A DNA stretch of 64,000 nucleotides. Source: Corythucha ciliata. Lineage: Eukaryota > Arthropoda > Insecta > Hemiptera > Tingidae. Each line of letters begins with the position of its first letter. Within the stretch, counting starts at the first letter, position 1. The position numbers and the translations under genes were made by a program. The stretch is from contig CM075940.1 of the NCBI GenBank assembly GCA_038030265.1, forward strand, positions 3,534,001-3,598,000, given 5' to 3'. Below, piece by piece: positions 43,547 to 53,868 of this stretch. A model generated the notes under the pieces. That model did not search any database and was not told the DNA's origin. It worked only from the letters and a program-made list of their open reading frames with translations.

Positions 43547-44590
43547 ATTTGACGGGCGTAAAGAAATAAAATTTAAATGGCTTAACTAGGTCAAGAAATG
43601 AAAAGTGACTCACAGTAGAAAAAAAATAAGTAGGAACAAAACAGTGAAAGAAGTCCCTTTAAACTTTTAAAAGGTCGGTATTTGAGTCACCCCCCCCCTC
43701 GCCTATATAGACGAAAGGACAGACGACGAAAAAACGAGAAAACATTTAGATGGGAGAGGGGAATAATTTTATATGAAAGAAGAAAAAATGAAACGAGCAG
43801 CGCTCATCTTTTTAGGTATTCTAGGAAGGTCCAATGTGCAGACTTGCAGTTTCAATAAGGTAGAGAGGACGAGGAATTGAAACACTTTTTGAACCAACTT
43901 CTCAACTTCATGAAATATTATTTTTCTCTACCCCACCCTTCTCCTCCTAGAACGAATTGAAATAATTAATTTATTTTCCCAAAAATAATACTGAAATACT
44001 CTGGCTGGTGGCGTTTACAATTAAAAAGATTTTAACGTGCCAGTTAAACGATCAGCGTTTTTACATGTACATCCACAGCTCGTGGTTCACATCCGGACGG
44101 GAGTGACCAAAAATGTAAGGGGTTTCTGCGGTTTGAGCAGCAAACTTTTGAACAACCCGTGTAGGGTTTCTCCTATTCAGTAGATGGAACGAAGGACCAC
44201 CCGAAACAGTCGGGAAAACACAGTATGGCACGTTAATTAGTTAAATACAGAAAATTGGGAAGTCACAGTACCTTGACTATCCTAATTGAGCGGCGCAAGC
44301 CAGAGACGTTGCCGAACAGCGCACAGTCCGCTCAGAATGGCTTATTATAACCGATCGGTTTTCTCAGTTCACGGCTGCACGCACAGAACAGCTGCTAACG
44401 CACAGATTATCCAGTTTTACTTTTATATTTTTCGGGAAAATCAGTTTTCCTAGTCGAGATCGTTATTAGTACTTTTCTCGCGCGTCTCTCGACTCGTACT
44501 CACTACTCAGTGAATGCGCACACGCGTAAAAAGGTTCCCCTCATTGGTAGGACAAGGGACAGAATAAACTAAATCCACCGCCAGCCGAGA
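43547..44590. other. Possible BEL 5' flank/LTR region, otherwise unassigned
   Basis: Removing the TA element puts this next to the BEL gag start. On the minus strand a TATAAAA box lies at 44421-44427, which could be an LTR promoter. I could not define LTR ends or a primer site. A C-run lies at about 43690. Confidence 0.3.
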
Positions 44591-44597
44591 GAGAGAG

Positions 44598-45070
44598 TCA
44601 GTCTTCACGCTTCAGTATTCCACAACATCCAATGTGACCGAACGGGCGTTCGATGGGGGTTCGATGGATGTTATATAATTTAGTTACAGAGTGTATGCTG
44701 TTGTTAAAGGCAATGATAGCGTAATTTACCTTGTTTTCTATGCTTTCATTTTTAAATTCTTCGCGACTATTTAATAGGCGAATATGTTCAATTATGGTTG
44801 AGTGGAATCTTTCTGCTACACCATTAGAATTCGGGTTTTGTGAGCTAATAAAATGTAATTCTACTTTATGAAATTTAAGCAATTCTTTAACGACCGTATT
44901 ATTGAATTCTAATCCGTTATCAGAGATAATTTTTCCGGCGATGCCGAATTGGGAGAAGAATTTTATTAGCTTATCCGCTACTTCAACGCTTTGAGCGCTA
45001 TGTAATCTAAACATTTGGGCGAATTTTGAGAATGACAATGAATCGATAACAGTGAGAAATTTAGTACCAT
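44598..45070 (-). pseudogene. Gypsy (17.6/297-like) integrase fragment
   Basis: The minus strand reads DSLSFSKFAQMFRLHSAQ, then GIAGKIISDNGLEFNNTVV and HFISSQNPNSNGVAERFHST. This is the integrase core around the second Asp (SDNGxEF) and the Glu (NGxxERFHST) of errantivirus-like gypsy elements, with the first Asp in IDS. The frame is open for 146 codons. It is joined on its 5' side to a piece of RNase H, and the matching RT lies on the opposite strand from 45130. Confidence 0.8.
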
Positions 45071-45072
45071 CT

Positions 45073-45135
45073 CTTAGAGTATATATACTCTAAGTACTTG
45101 CATAAGCTATAGGCAAATCAGCTCCGTTATTATTC
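45073..45135. repeat. 22-bp palindrome and inverted RNase H scrap at a rearrangement junction
   Basis: 45073-45094 is a perfect palindrome (half site CTTAGAGTATA). The minus strand of about 45095-45135 repeats NNNGADLPIAYAS, a piece of the RNase H found on the plus strand at 46105-46145. The two halves of one element type thus face each other. Confidence 0.6.
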
Positions 45136-45139
45136 GAAC

Positions 45140-46215
45140 CACTGATGAAATACCAATCTATACCAGAAATTATAGATACCCAGAAGCTCTTAAGGGAGAA
45201 GTCGAAAGTCAAATCAATAATTTGTTGAAACAAAATATTATTCGCGGCCTTCTCATTCCCCGTGGAGCTCCCCAATTTGGATAGTTCCTAAAAAGCTAGA
45301 CGCATCCGGAAAGAAAAAATGGAGGGTCGCAATAGATTTCAGAGCCCTCAATTCAAAAACTATAGGAGACCGATATCCCCTTCCGAACATTACTGACCTT
45401 TTGGACAAATTAGGAAAGTCCCAATATTTTTCCACCCTTGCCTCGCATCAGGTTTTCACCAAATTGAAATGGATAAAGAAAGCATTCCCAAAACTGCCTT
45501 CAGTACAGAACAGGGGCATTTTGAATTTTTAAGAATGGCGTTTGGCTTAAAAAATAGCCAACCGACTTTTCAAAGAGTGATGAATAACATCCTTAGGGAT
45601 ATCCAAAACGAAAAAGTCCTTGTTTATTTACATGATCTTGTGATATTTAGCACAAGTTTGAAAGAGCACATGAGTAGGTTGAGGGAAGTTTTTGAAAGAC
45701 TCCGGAAAGCTAATTTTAAAATTTAACTTGACAAGACCGAATTTTTGCGTAAGGAAGTAGCATACCTAGGTCACATAGCTACCCCAGAAGGCGTCAAACC
45801 AAATCCCGATATAATTATTGCAATAAAAAACTTTCCAATTCCAAAAACTACAAATCAGGTAAAAGGATTCTTAGGATATTATCGTAAATTTATTAAAGAT
45901 TTTGCTGAACTGACTAAGCCTCTTACCAAATGTTTAAACAAAAATGCTACAATCAATCCAAAAAACCCTGAATATTTAGAGTGCTTCGAAACGTGCAAAA
46001 ATTTATTAATTAACGACCCCATATTACAATACCCTGATTTTTCTAAGCCATTCAACTTAACCACAGATGCAAGCAATGTTGCAATAGGAGCAGTTCTCAG
46101 TCAAAATAATAACGGAGCTGATTTGCCTATAGCTTATGCAAGTAGAACTCATAATGAAACTGAATCAAAATTATCCACTGTAGAAAGGGAACTATTAGCC
46201 AAGAGAACCCTGACC
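45140..46215 (+). pseudogene. Gypsy (17.6/297-like) reverse transcriptase-RNase H
   Basis: From about 45195 the plus strand reads VESQINNLLKQNIIRGL and, one frame over, KKKWRVAIDFRALNSKTIGD then RYPLPNITDLLDKLG. 45469-45726 gives FLRMAFGLKNSQPTFQRVMN and VLVYLHDLVIFS (the YxDD box reads YLHD: Asp to His). After a stop at 45723, 45745-46215 gives VAYLGHIATPEGVKPNPD, KGFLGYYRKFIKDFAELTKP and FNLTTDASNVAIGAVLSQ (RNase H). The altered active site and several stops make it inactive. The sequence ends abruptly at about 46215. Confidence 0.85.
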
Positions 46216-46291
46216 TTGACGTTGAAGAAGCGTCTTTGATAGTTCATTCCCCAGAAGTTCAAACCCCTCAAAGTCCGTTATTTTCTGTCTT

Positions 46292-47515
46292 TTGTCAGGC
46301 TGTCTTAGGATGCTACGTGAGGTGGTTGCGTCGGATGTATTTGTTTTTTGGCCTCAGGTGAGATGTTTTGGGTCGCCTTTCTTTTTATTGGATAAACCGT
46401 TCAACACCACTTCTGACACTATCTATGCTCCTCTAAAGGAGGTTTATCTACTAATTAACAAACAAACGTACGTCGAGAAAACAAATGACTTTATCAAGAA
46501 AGCCGGTTGTATCAGACTAAGCGAAGATCCAACAGAACAGTTCCAATCCCATAACCGAAAAATACTGAAAGAATCATCCGACATCATACCCACATCCCTG
46601 TCAAAATTTCTCATAAATATGAATCCAAAAGCTCCCCCTCTAATATCCCAACCAAAATTACATAAACCGGATATACCCATCAGACCAGTAGTTAACTATA
46701 CAACAGCTATAAACTAGCGAAACATATAGCCCAGATCCTAAAAAGCAAAATTAAACTTAGGAATACCTACACACTGAAAAACTGTACAGACTTAATAGGA
46801 AAACTTAATAGTGTCACCGTTCCAGAGGGATCAATCTTGGTATCATTCGACATCAAAGATCTGTACACAGCTGTCCCAGTTAGCCAAACTCTCACGATTG
46901 TCAACAATAAATTGAGAGAAAACAGCGATGCGGTTGGCGCCAACCACGTGTTTGGCAGGGTCCTCACCACAGTAGTAAGTCAGAATTATATCCAGTTTGA
47001 TGGAAATATATATAAACAGCTAGATGGTCTGGGAATGGGTAACCCAACCTCAGCCATCCTTTCTGAAGCCTTCCTGCAACATTTGGAAGAGGCGGCATTC
47101 ACACAGAGGCAGCGTGAGGATCATAGCGTCACCTTCTATGCTCGCTTTGTGGACGATATATTGTGTATGATGCCAAAACATGACGTCAACCGAGTATTGG
47201 ATTTCTTAAACGGTGTACACAAAAATATTAAGTTTACGGTCGAAGAAGAGATTGATCAGTTAATTAATTATTTAGATATGAACATAACCCGAAATAGCCC
47301 TTCAGGGACCTTATCGTTTAACATTTTCGGGAAAAATACTGCGTCAGATGTGGTAATCCATAACTCCTCCTCCCATCATATCCAGCACAAACTGTCGGCC
47401 TTCTGAAGTTTGATACACCGACTTAACAGTATCCCCATGTCAGAGACAAACTACAAAAATGAACTTAACCTAATTTACCAAATAGCGGTAAATAACGGAT
47501 ACGCAGAGCTTGACA
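46292..47515 (+). pseudogene. Penelope-like element reverse transcriptase
   Basis: The frame from about 46430 reads YVEKTNDFIKKAGCIRLSED, then LISQPKLHKPDIPIRPVVNY. After a shift at about 46717, 46837-47406 gives ILVSFDIKDLYTAVPVSQT, NIYKQLDGLGMGNPTSAILS, FYARFVDDILCMM (catalytic DD) and INYLDMNITRN. A stop precedes SLIHRLNSIPMSETNYKNEL then AVNNGY, the C-terminal extension. KxHKPxIPxRPVV...FDxKxLYTxxP...QxDGxxMGxPxSxxLxExF...RxVDDI is the Penelope RT signature. No GIY-YIG domain follows; the copy ends near 47515. Confidence 0.85.
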
Positions 47516-47519
47516 AGAT

Positions 47520-47760
47520 CCTCATTTTTTGGATCTAGATCCAAAATACAAAATCCTCTGTTCCAAAAAATGATCTAGATCAAAGTCCAGATCTTCGAAT
47601 AGAAAAAGGATCGGGATCAAGATCCTTGGATTTTGAAAATCCTTTGAAGATCCAAGATACTTTTTTTTTTCATAAGTCAAAAATTCAATTCGGAACTCGG
47701 ATTTGGATCAATTTGGATTTCAATTAACTTTTCCCCGATTTCGTAACCAAAACACTTGAT
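47520..47760. repeat. Subterminal GATC-rich motif cluster
   Basis: GGATCTAGATCC, ATGATCTAGATC, AGATCTTCG, GGATCGGGATCAAGATCC and GAAGATCCAAGAT occur within 150 bp. Such palindromic clusters near hAT transposase genes are candidate transposase-binding sites. This one lies just 3' of the hAT gene. Confidence 0.5.
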
Positions 47761-47822
47761 TTCCTTAAAAGTGCAGAACTATTGGAGCAAAGAAACAAAA
47801 GAAATAAATAAATACAGAAGTT

Positions 47823-49566
47823 CTATGTTTTATTCATCTTGGACACGTTCGACTTTAAAAATGTGATTTTTTCGAATCTTTCGTCGGAGAGACTTGTTCT
47901 TCTTTTCGAGAGGATCAGGGAGGCATAGGAAAACAGTCTCTCAACTGGAGCTGACGATGGAAGGCGCACGTTCATGTGTAAAAAGTAATTTTTAATTACT
48001 GGGTACCGATGGAGACTTTGTATTGAGGTGTCATCGTCATCAAGATACCTCAATATTTCCATTTGAAGTTTAGAGCGATCATCTTTAAGATCGTCGGCAA
48101 AATCAAAAAAAGCGTCATTATCCGACGCTGATTTCGTTGTTTTCGACATAGTGAGAGTAGAGTCATCCTCTTTTACTTCTTGAGTCTGGCAAAATTTTGT
48201 GACCGATGCGACGAATAGGTCTCTTGCAGCATCCCGTTCTGAGACAGGAGCCCAACGAAGTTTGAAAAACGGGTGGCTGATTGCTGCCAGTAGTGCCCTC
48301 TCCTTAGTAGGAGATTTCGATTGGAAAAAATCTTAAAAACGTTGATCAAGCCACGATTTCATGAAAGTCACCAAAGCTTTGCATGTGTCATTTGAGAGAC
48401 TAATTTCGTCGAGCCTGTTTTTTATTTGGTGTAGAGTGTGCAACAGCTCTCCATAATAACAACTCTTCTCGCCCTGAAGCCGATCTAGTGCAGTTGCAAC
48501 TGGTGCAAAACACTAAACATAATCTTCAATAAGTTCGAATTCGGAAATTTTGAAGGTTACTAATCCGAGCTCTTCACAGAATTCATTTATTTGGTCCTTT
48601 TTTGAAAGTAGGCTCTTGACCGAATCGTAAATAGAATTCCAGCGTGTAACGCAAGGGTACCTCAGTTTTTGACCAACAATTTTAATACATTTTGCTGAAG
48701 CTTTCGATGAGGATCGGCTGAGCATGTTCCACAAATTAGATGCTTTCGCAAATGCTTGTCGATATACTTTCTTAAACAAGGGGCTGTCTATTTTAGTGGC
48801 AAAGTCAGTCGCACCAAGCAGCGCTAAGGTATGCGAATTGCACCTTGAGTGCGGTGGAAGTCGATATTCTTGATTGATGTCTTTATTCATGATGGATGAA
48901 AGGTCTTCAACCTGGATTTTGTTGTCATCTTCATCCTCACTGTCTTCGGCGAATCTGTTTTCTTGTAGGCCAAATTCCTTGAAACATTTGACAAAGTTAG
49001 ATCCATTATCTGTTACGGTAGAATCTATTTTGTCGATACTCATCAGGTGATATTCCTCGAATATGCCAGTCAGCAATTCCGCTATTCTATTAAACGAATG
49101 AACTCCCGTAAACCTTGTGCAATCGATGGCCCATGAAGTTCTTTCTAGCGTTTCCTTATCCAGCCAATGCAGAGTCACGCCTAAAAAGCTCCTGCCATGG
49201 TTTGACCAAAGGTCAGCAGTTGTACAAAACTTCTCAGCATTTTTGGACCTTTCGATGATGGACTTCTTCATGTTTCCATACGCCGAGTCAATATTTTCTC
49301 TGAGCTTTCGCCCACTGATCACGGAAACTTGCGCGTGAATGCCGATAAGCCCCTGAACCAAAGCCCGAAATTCGGGGTTGTCGACGGTTGAAAGCGGAAC
49401 CATTGAAGCGAGGATGTAATCGGTGATCAGACGGTCTGCTTTCTGTTGATCATTTTTCGATTCTGATCGTTGGAAAAATTGTTCAATGGTGCCGGGTTCA
49501 CGGTGGTCCAAACTTATTTTCCTTGATTTTCGAGGGCCGCCTCGATCCTTTGCGAGTTCATTATAC
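47823..49566 (-). pseudogene. hAT transposase with two in-frame stops
   Basis: A single minus-strand frame runs from a splice acceptor (TTTTTCAG/GTATAATG, exon start 49566) to the stop at 47823-47825, broken only by TAG at 48513-48515 and TAA at 48333-48335. It contains ITDYILASMVPLSTVDNPEF, FCTTADLWSNHGRSFLGVTL (first Asp), DSTVTDNGSNFVKCFKEFG (second Asp), LPPHSRCNSHTLALLGATDF, CVTRWNSIYDSVKSLL and the C-terminal dimerisation block ALRYPVIKNYFLHMN-like followed by LPSSAPVERLFSYASLILS (E at the ER). An upstream exon, where a BED finger would be expected, was not found. Only two point changes separate it from an open frame. Confidence 0.9.
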
Positions 49567-49599
49567 CTGAAAAAGGGAGAGAAAAAAGTTGTTTAATAC

Positions 49600-50550
49600 A
49601 TGGCAGCCCAAGGTTTTAATGAACTGATTGTGAGACCAATTGCAGTCCAACCAAAGAAGAAAAAGCATGATAAGTGCAACACCAATTCTAGAAGAAAAGT
49701 AGTGAAAGATGGCAAATTAGCCGTGGGAGGTCAGGGAGGAAAGCTAGACAATAATTATTTGATCTCGACAAAAGCTTCTCGAGGAGCTCGACAGGAGCTG
49801 CTCTGCTGCTCAACACGCTATGTGTTGTGCGTATATGATGCACTCGTATTAATGGTTGCATAAGGTTGTTAGGTGCTTTTACCGCATTTTGTAAGACACG
49901 ATAATTTTCCTGCCCAATTTTACGGCCAGTGTAAAGCCCCCCCTCCCTCTTTCATCACTTCTATACGAGCATCATCCCACAAGCTCTTCTATTTTTCAAG
50001 CATTCGGTATGTTTATTAAGCAGAGGCCGCAAAAGATGCAACCTTCAGATCAGAACGAAATTTTCCCCAGAAATTAGTGGGGTCAAGTTTGAACGAACGG
50101 TCGAATATTAGTCTCTAATGGCTACATGGAACACAGAAAACGAAAAAATGGGCTCGAAGTGCAATCAACGCCACTGAAACCAATGGAATCTGGTGTAAAA
50201 TGGTGCAAGAAACACGAGAAAAACTGTTGAAGCAGCCGGTTTTGGTGAATAAACGAAAATTACGTCCTTTTATATTATACATTTTCAATTATTCATTATT
50301 TTTCTCAACAAAGAAAATGAACATCATTTTTGAACTCATTACCGTGAAACCCCATTAACAAAAAGTTTTGAAAGCTTTCTTGTCCTCAAAAATTGCCAAA
50401 ATGCACCCGTTTTTTTAAATTTATTGATTTATTATTATTAATATTTTTATTTTATAATTGTTATTATTATTACAGAAAATAACGGACTTATTCATTGTAA
50501 ACATACACACCAGGGGTGACAGTGAGGGAAAGTGAAAGGGAGGGCTTACG
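49600..50550. other. Unassigned stretch upstream of the hAT gene
   Basis: A plus-strand frame at 49600-49863 (MAAQGFNELIVRPIAVQPKK) has no recognised family. 50400-50480 is T/A-rich microsatellite-like. The left hAT end was not located. Confidence 0.35.
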
Positions 50551-50558
50551 AAGGGGGG

Positions 50559-50600
50559 TATAAATACAGGGGGGAGACACCAGAACCACACAGTTTCAGT
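50559..50600 (+). promoter_or_regulatory. TATA box and initiator candidate
   Basis: TATAAATA at 50559-50566 sits between G-rich tracts. ACACAGTT (A at 50592, 33 bp from the TATA box) and TCAGT at 50596-50600 are initiator-like. The hammerhead candidate begins a few bases downstream. Confidence 0.45.
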
Positions 50601-50605
50601 TGTAC

Positions 50606-50652
50606 TTACAGACGCTGAAGATGGCGAGCAGCCGAAACCGGTTCGTTTCTAA
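50606..50652 (+). ncRNA. Hammerhead ribozyme candidate (type I, minimal)
   Basis: The conserved core is complete: CTGAAGA at 50615-50621 and GAAA at 50634-50637. Stem I pairs 50606-50614 with 50644-50652 (8 of 9 positions, one G-U, one C-C mismatch). Stem II is GGC/GCC with loop GAGCA, preceded by one bulged U. Stem III is the minimal AC-CG-GU, and cleavage would fall after U50643 (GUU site). Short-stem type I hammerheads are known from Penelope-like and other retroelement terminal repeats. A GUU site is less common than GUC, so activity may be reduced. Confidence 0.55.
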
Positions 50653-51131
50653 CGCACCTCAACGAGGGAAGACAGACAACGTAGGCTCCTTCGGCTACAG
50701 TTTAATGCATGCATTACATACATTTTAACTGCCAAGTAATCCCAACAAAATCTTGGCGTTTCTTTGTCTTGAATAGTCTCAAACGAAGATCGAGCCTGTT
50801 TGTATTTCTCGTACTATAGCTATGCACATTACTACCCAATCAGCACAGAAAGTTGCAAAATCGTTTCTAAACCGTTACGTTGTTTCACCAAGGTTACCCG
50901 TTACATGATAACGTTGCATGAACGTAATTGTATAGATTATTTTAACGTCTCAGAAACGTTCTGCTGGTAACGTTACATTAACGTTGCTGTATAACGGGTA
51001 TGTTACCGTTACAAGTGAAACGTCTCTGAAACGTAAATGTGTCATTTTATGAAACCGTGTCCAGAAATACTCTTATAATTATATTGCTATTAAGAGCTTC
51101 GATTTTTGACGAAAATATAATCCTTTACAAG

Positions 51132-51617
51132 CAGTGATGGGATGTTCCTAGGTACTTGTACCAAGGTACATTTTTAGTACCTAGGTACATTTTCATTTTG
51201 AGTACCTGAGCGGTACCTAGGTACCGACAAATTCAAAGTAACGGCTAAGTACCTAGGTACTGAAAATGTGCCTTTAGCTGAATTTCCACGAGTCATTGTA
51301 ATTGTAAAAGACAATAAATTGCTAAATAACACTGGACGACAACTATGAAAAGTTGGTTTTGTCGAGTTCCAAGCAAGATTTCTAACTTCTAATAACAAAG
51401 TTACCTAGTCCAATTGTACCTGATAATACGAACCATTTTATGTTTCGTTTCGTTTGTTTTTTCTTTTAATGTAACGGAAAGTACCTATGTACATTTTGAA
51501 TTTCTACCTAGGTACTTTTCAATTTTCAGTACCTGTAACTGTACCTAGGTACTTGAAAAACTGGAAGTACCTGTATCTTACCTAGGTACAAATTTGAATG
51601 TACCTGTCCCATCACTG
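51132..51617. mobile_element. hAT-type MITE with GGTACCTAGGTAC repeats
   Basis: 486 bp with CAGTGATGGGA inverted ends and an exact 8-bp target duplication TTTACAAG (51124-51131 and 51618-51625), diagnostic of hAT. Both arms are filled with AGGTAC/GTACCT motifs, often as the palindrome GTACCTAGGTAC. No coding capacity; it would need a hAT transposase in trans. Confidence 0.95.
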
Positions 51618-52267
51618 TTTACAAGCATGTTTCAGAGACGTACCCAAATGCAATCGGCTGTCATAAAACTATGCCATTTATGATGCCACTGTGCTCTTAT
51701 GATTTTTAATTTCCTCATCAACAGAGTGAGATGCGTGTGTTCGACACGTATTTTTGACTTGGTGTGGCATCATAACTCCGTTGCGGGTGTCATTTTTTAT
51801 ACGAACAACTTGTTCGTCATTCGTAAATTCATCTCATTGATATAGAATTTATGACTGACCCTACGTGGCCTGACTCTCGGCAATATGGCAGTTGGCCTAT
51901 ATTTTATTGCCAAATCACGCATTCATTGAAATTATTTACAGAAAAATTCACAACTGATCCCCTCCATAAAAACATTAAATGTATAATTTGGTTAAAATTT
52001 TTACTGACCGTTTTTATTGACTGCTTTATTCGCCTTCGTTGTTCTTTTCGCCTCATTTTCTTCTCATTATTAGTTTTCTCGTGTTTTTCGTGATTCTATT
52101 TCGTTTTATTTTTCTAAATTTACCGGAGGGAGTCTTCGTTCGTAGCCACCAGGTAAGTGAACATAATCATAAGACTCTATTAATATTATTAATAACTTGG
52201 AGACGTAGGGCTTATTAAAGGATGAATTATACTAAAAAAAATAAAAATCCGATCTTGTAAGCATACT

Positions 52268-52620
52268 ATGGCTCTTGCTTGCAATGACGAGGAGGAGGAG
52301 TTATGGTCCCTGAAAATTTCTCGTGTTCAAAATTATTCTTTCGACTCGGAAGCAAGCTGTGATCGTCGAGAGGATCTGCCTTCATCAATAATATTTCCCG
52401 AATCTGCACTACCCCTAGACAATATTCCATTGCCTGATTCCGCGTTTCATCAACTAACAGTTCCCATTCTGATTCTGGTCATTCAGAGGACGATAGCCAT
52501 AGTCGGGAAGAGCAGGTGCATGTTAAATCATTTGCCGAGGACTTATCCAGTTGGGCTGTGAGGAGCAATATTACTCAGACTGCCCTTTCGGAGTTCAGAG
52601 AGAGAGAGATGAGGATAAAT
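52268..52620 (+). pseudogene. N-terminal coding remnant of the TA element
   Basis: A CACCAG/GTAAGTG donor at 52152 suggests a leader exon. ATG at 52268 opens an acidic frame (MALACNDEEEELWSLKISRV, then NYSFDSEASCDRREDLPSS). A one-frame change at about 52480 continues EDDSHSREEQVHVKSFAEDL then SSWAVRSNITQTALSEF. A block like LxxWAVxxNIxxxALSxLL occurs near the N-terminus of some large repetitive invertebrate proteins linked to DNA transposons. The rest has been lost or displaced by the pogo-like insertion. Confidence 0.4.
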
Positions 52621-52775
52621 TGACCTCTCAGCCTCAGCTGTGCTAGTGAGAGTTTATCGCAGTCAAAAGTTATAATTCGGCAACAGAAATAGAAATTGAA
52701 AACAAAATTAAAAATTGGTTGAAATTCTCAACCGTGAGACTTACAAGAGAGCAAAAGGTACATCAACATATTGTA

Positions 52776-53868
52776 GGGGAGCGCGGGGCATGTTGTCACT
52801 AGGGGTAAGTAGGCACCACTGTTCTAGAACTTCCTCTTGTGGTGGTAATGAGCAGGAGAGAGCAGGTTCGTAACCTTTAGAGGGTCCTCTATCTGCGACA
52901 AGAAATTCAGTTGGTTTGGGGTACTGGTGGTGACAAGAGGCTTGAAAAACTGTTTTTTGTCCAAGAGAGTAAATATTGTTCATCCTTGTTTTTTCTTTCT
53001 AGTTAGCCCGAGTAATGTGATGGAGCCAATTTCAGTGGCCCATTTGAATGAGTAGGACTTAACGTATATAGCCCACGAGCCGTGTAGAGGGGTAAGTTGG
53101 CTCTATCAAAATGGGGCACGTTGGCACTAGTGCCAAAAAAAAAAAAAGGGTCATCATGCCCGATGATATTATTATAAGGAAGCGTGCTGTGGAAGTTCGT
53201 CTCACCCATAAAATCAGTTTGACTGATGCGCCCCATCAGTTCAGCATTCCATGGAGAACCTTGGCACGCTACTGGCCGAATCGTATGCAAAAAAAATGGC
53301 AGGAAGAGAATTGCCTAATGTTAGAGGCTACAGCTCTGTTGGTGTACATGTAGGTGTCTATGCAACTTCCCTGTCCAACGTTAAGGCCATTCCAATATTT
53401 GGATCTACCCAGTGCCCATATTTAGGCTACAATTTTGTGGCAACAGTTTTTTAATGACAATTTGAAAGCAGAATTCTTTGAAATTTGGTTACCGGGTGTG
53501 CTGGTCTACAACTATCATGAGGCGTTGTCATTTTTTCCCACAGGTTTTACTCTTGATGCCATTATTTTAACAAAATTGTAAAATAAACCCTACCTAATTG
53601 CCCTCATTGGAACTAATGGGTGGTGGTACGGGTAAGTTGACACTAAAGCCAACTTACCCCACTGAAGGGGTAAGATGGCACCGGTGATCTGTGGGGAGAA
53701 AAAAATGTATACTCAAGTTGGAAATTAATAAAAAAATTCGGAACCAACGAGGTTTTATAGCCAAGATGTGAAGGAAGCCAACCCATTTTCCAGATTTTTG
53801 AAATCACTGTTCACTAAAAAACTAAAACTAAAAAACGAAAATCGGTGCCAACATGCCTCGCGCTCCCC
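52776..53868 (+). mobile_element. Pogo-like (Tc1/mariner) element
   Basis: GGGGAGCGCGGGGCATGTTG at 52776 and its inverse ending at 53868 match at 19 of 20 positions. TA at 52774-52775 and 53869-53870 is the target duplication. Subterminal GGGGTAAGTTGGCAC-type motifs occur repeatedly and in both orientations (about 52801, 53090, 53630, 53663). It carries a pipsqueak-type HTH fragment at 53156-53290. At 1.1 kb it lacks a full DDE gene. Confidence 0.8.
53156..53350 (+). pseudogene. Pipsqueak-type HTH fragment of a pogo transposase
   Basis: The frame reads MPDDIIIRKRAVEVRLTHKI then SLTDAPHQFSIPWRTLARYW, close to the HTH_psq/CENP-B-like N-terminal DNA-binding domain of pogo transposases (xAVxxV....SLxxAxxxFxIPxxTLxRY). 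A stop at 53351-53353 ends it; no catalytic domain follows. Confidence 0.5.
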
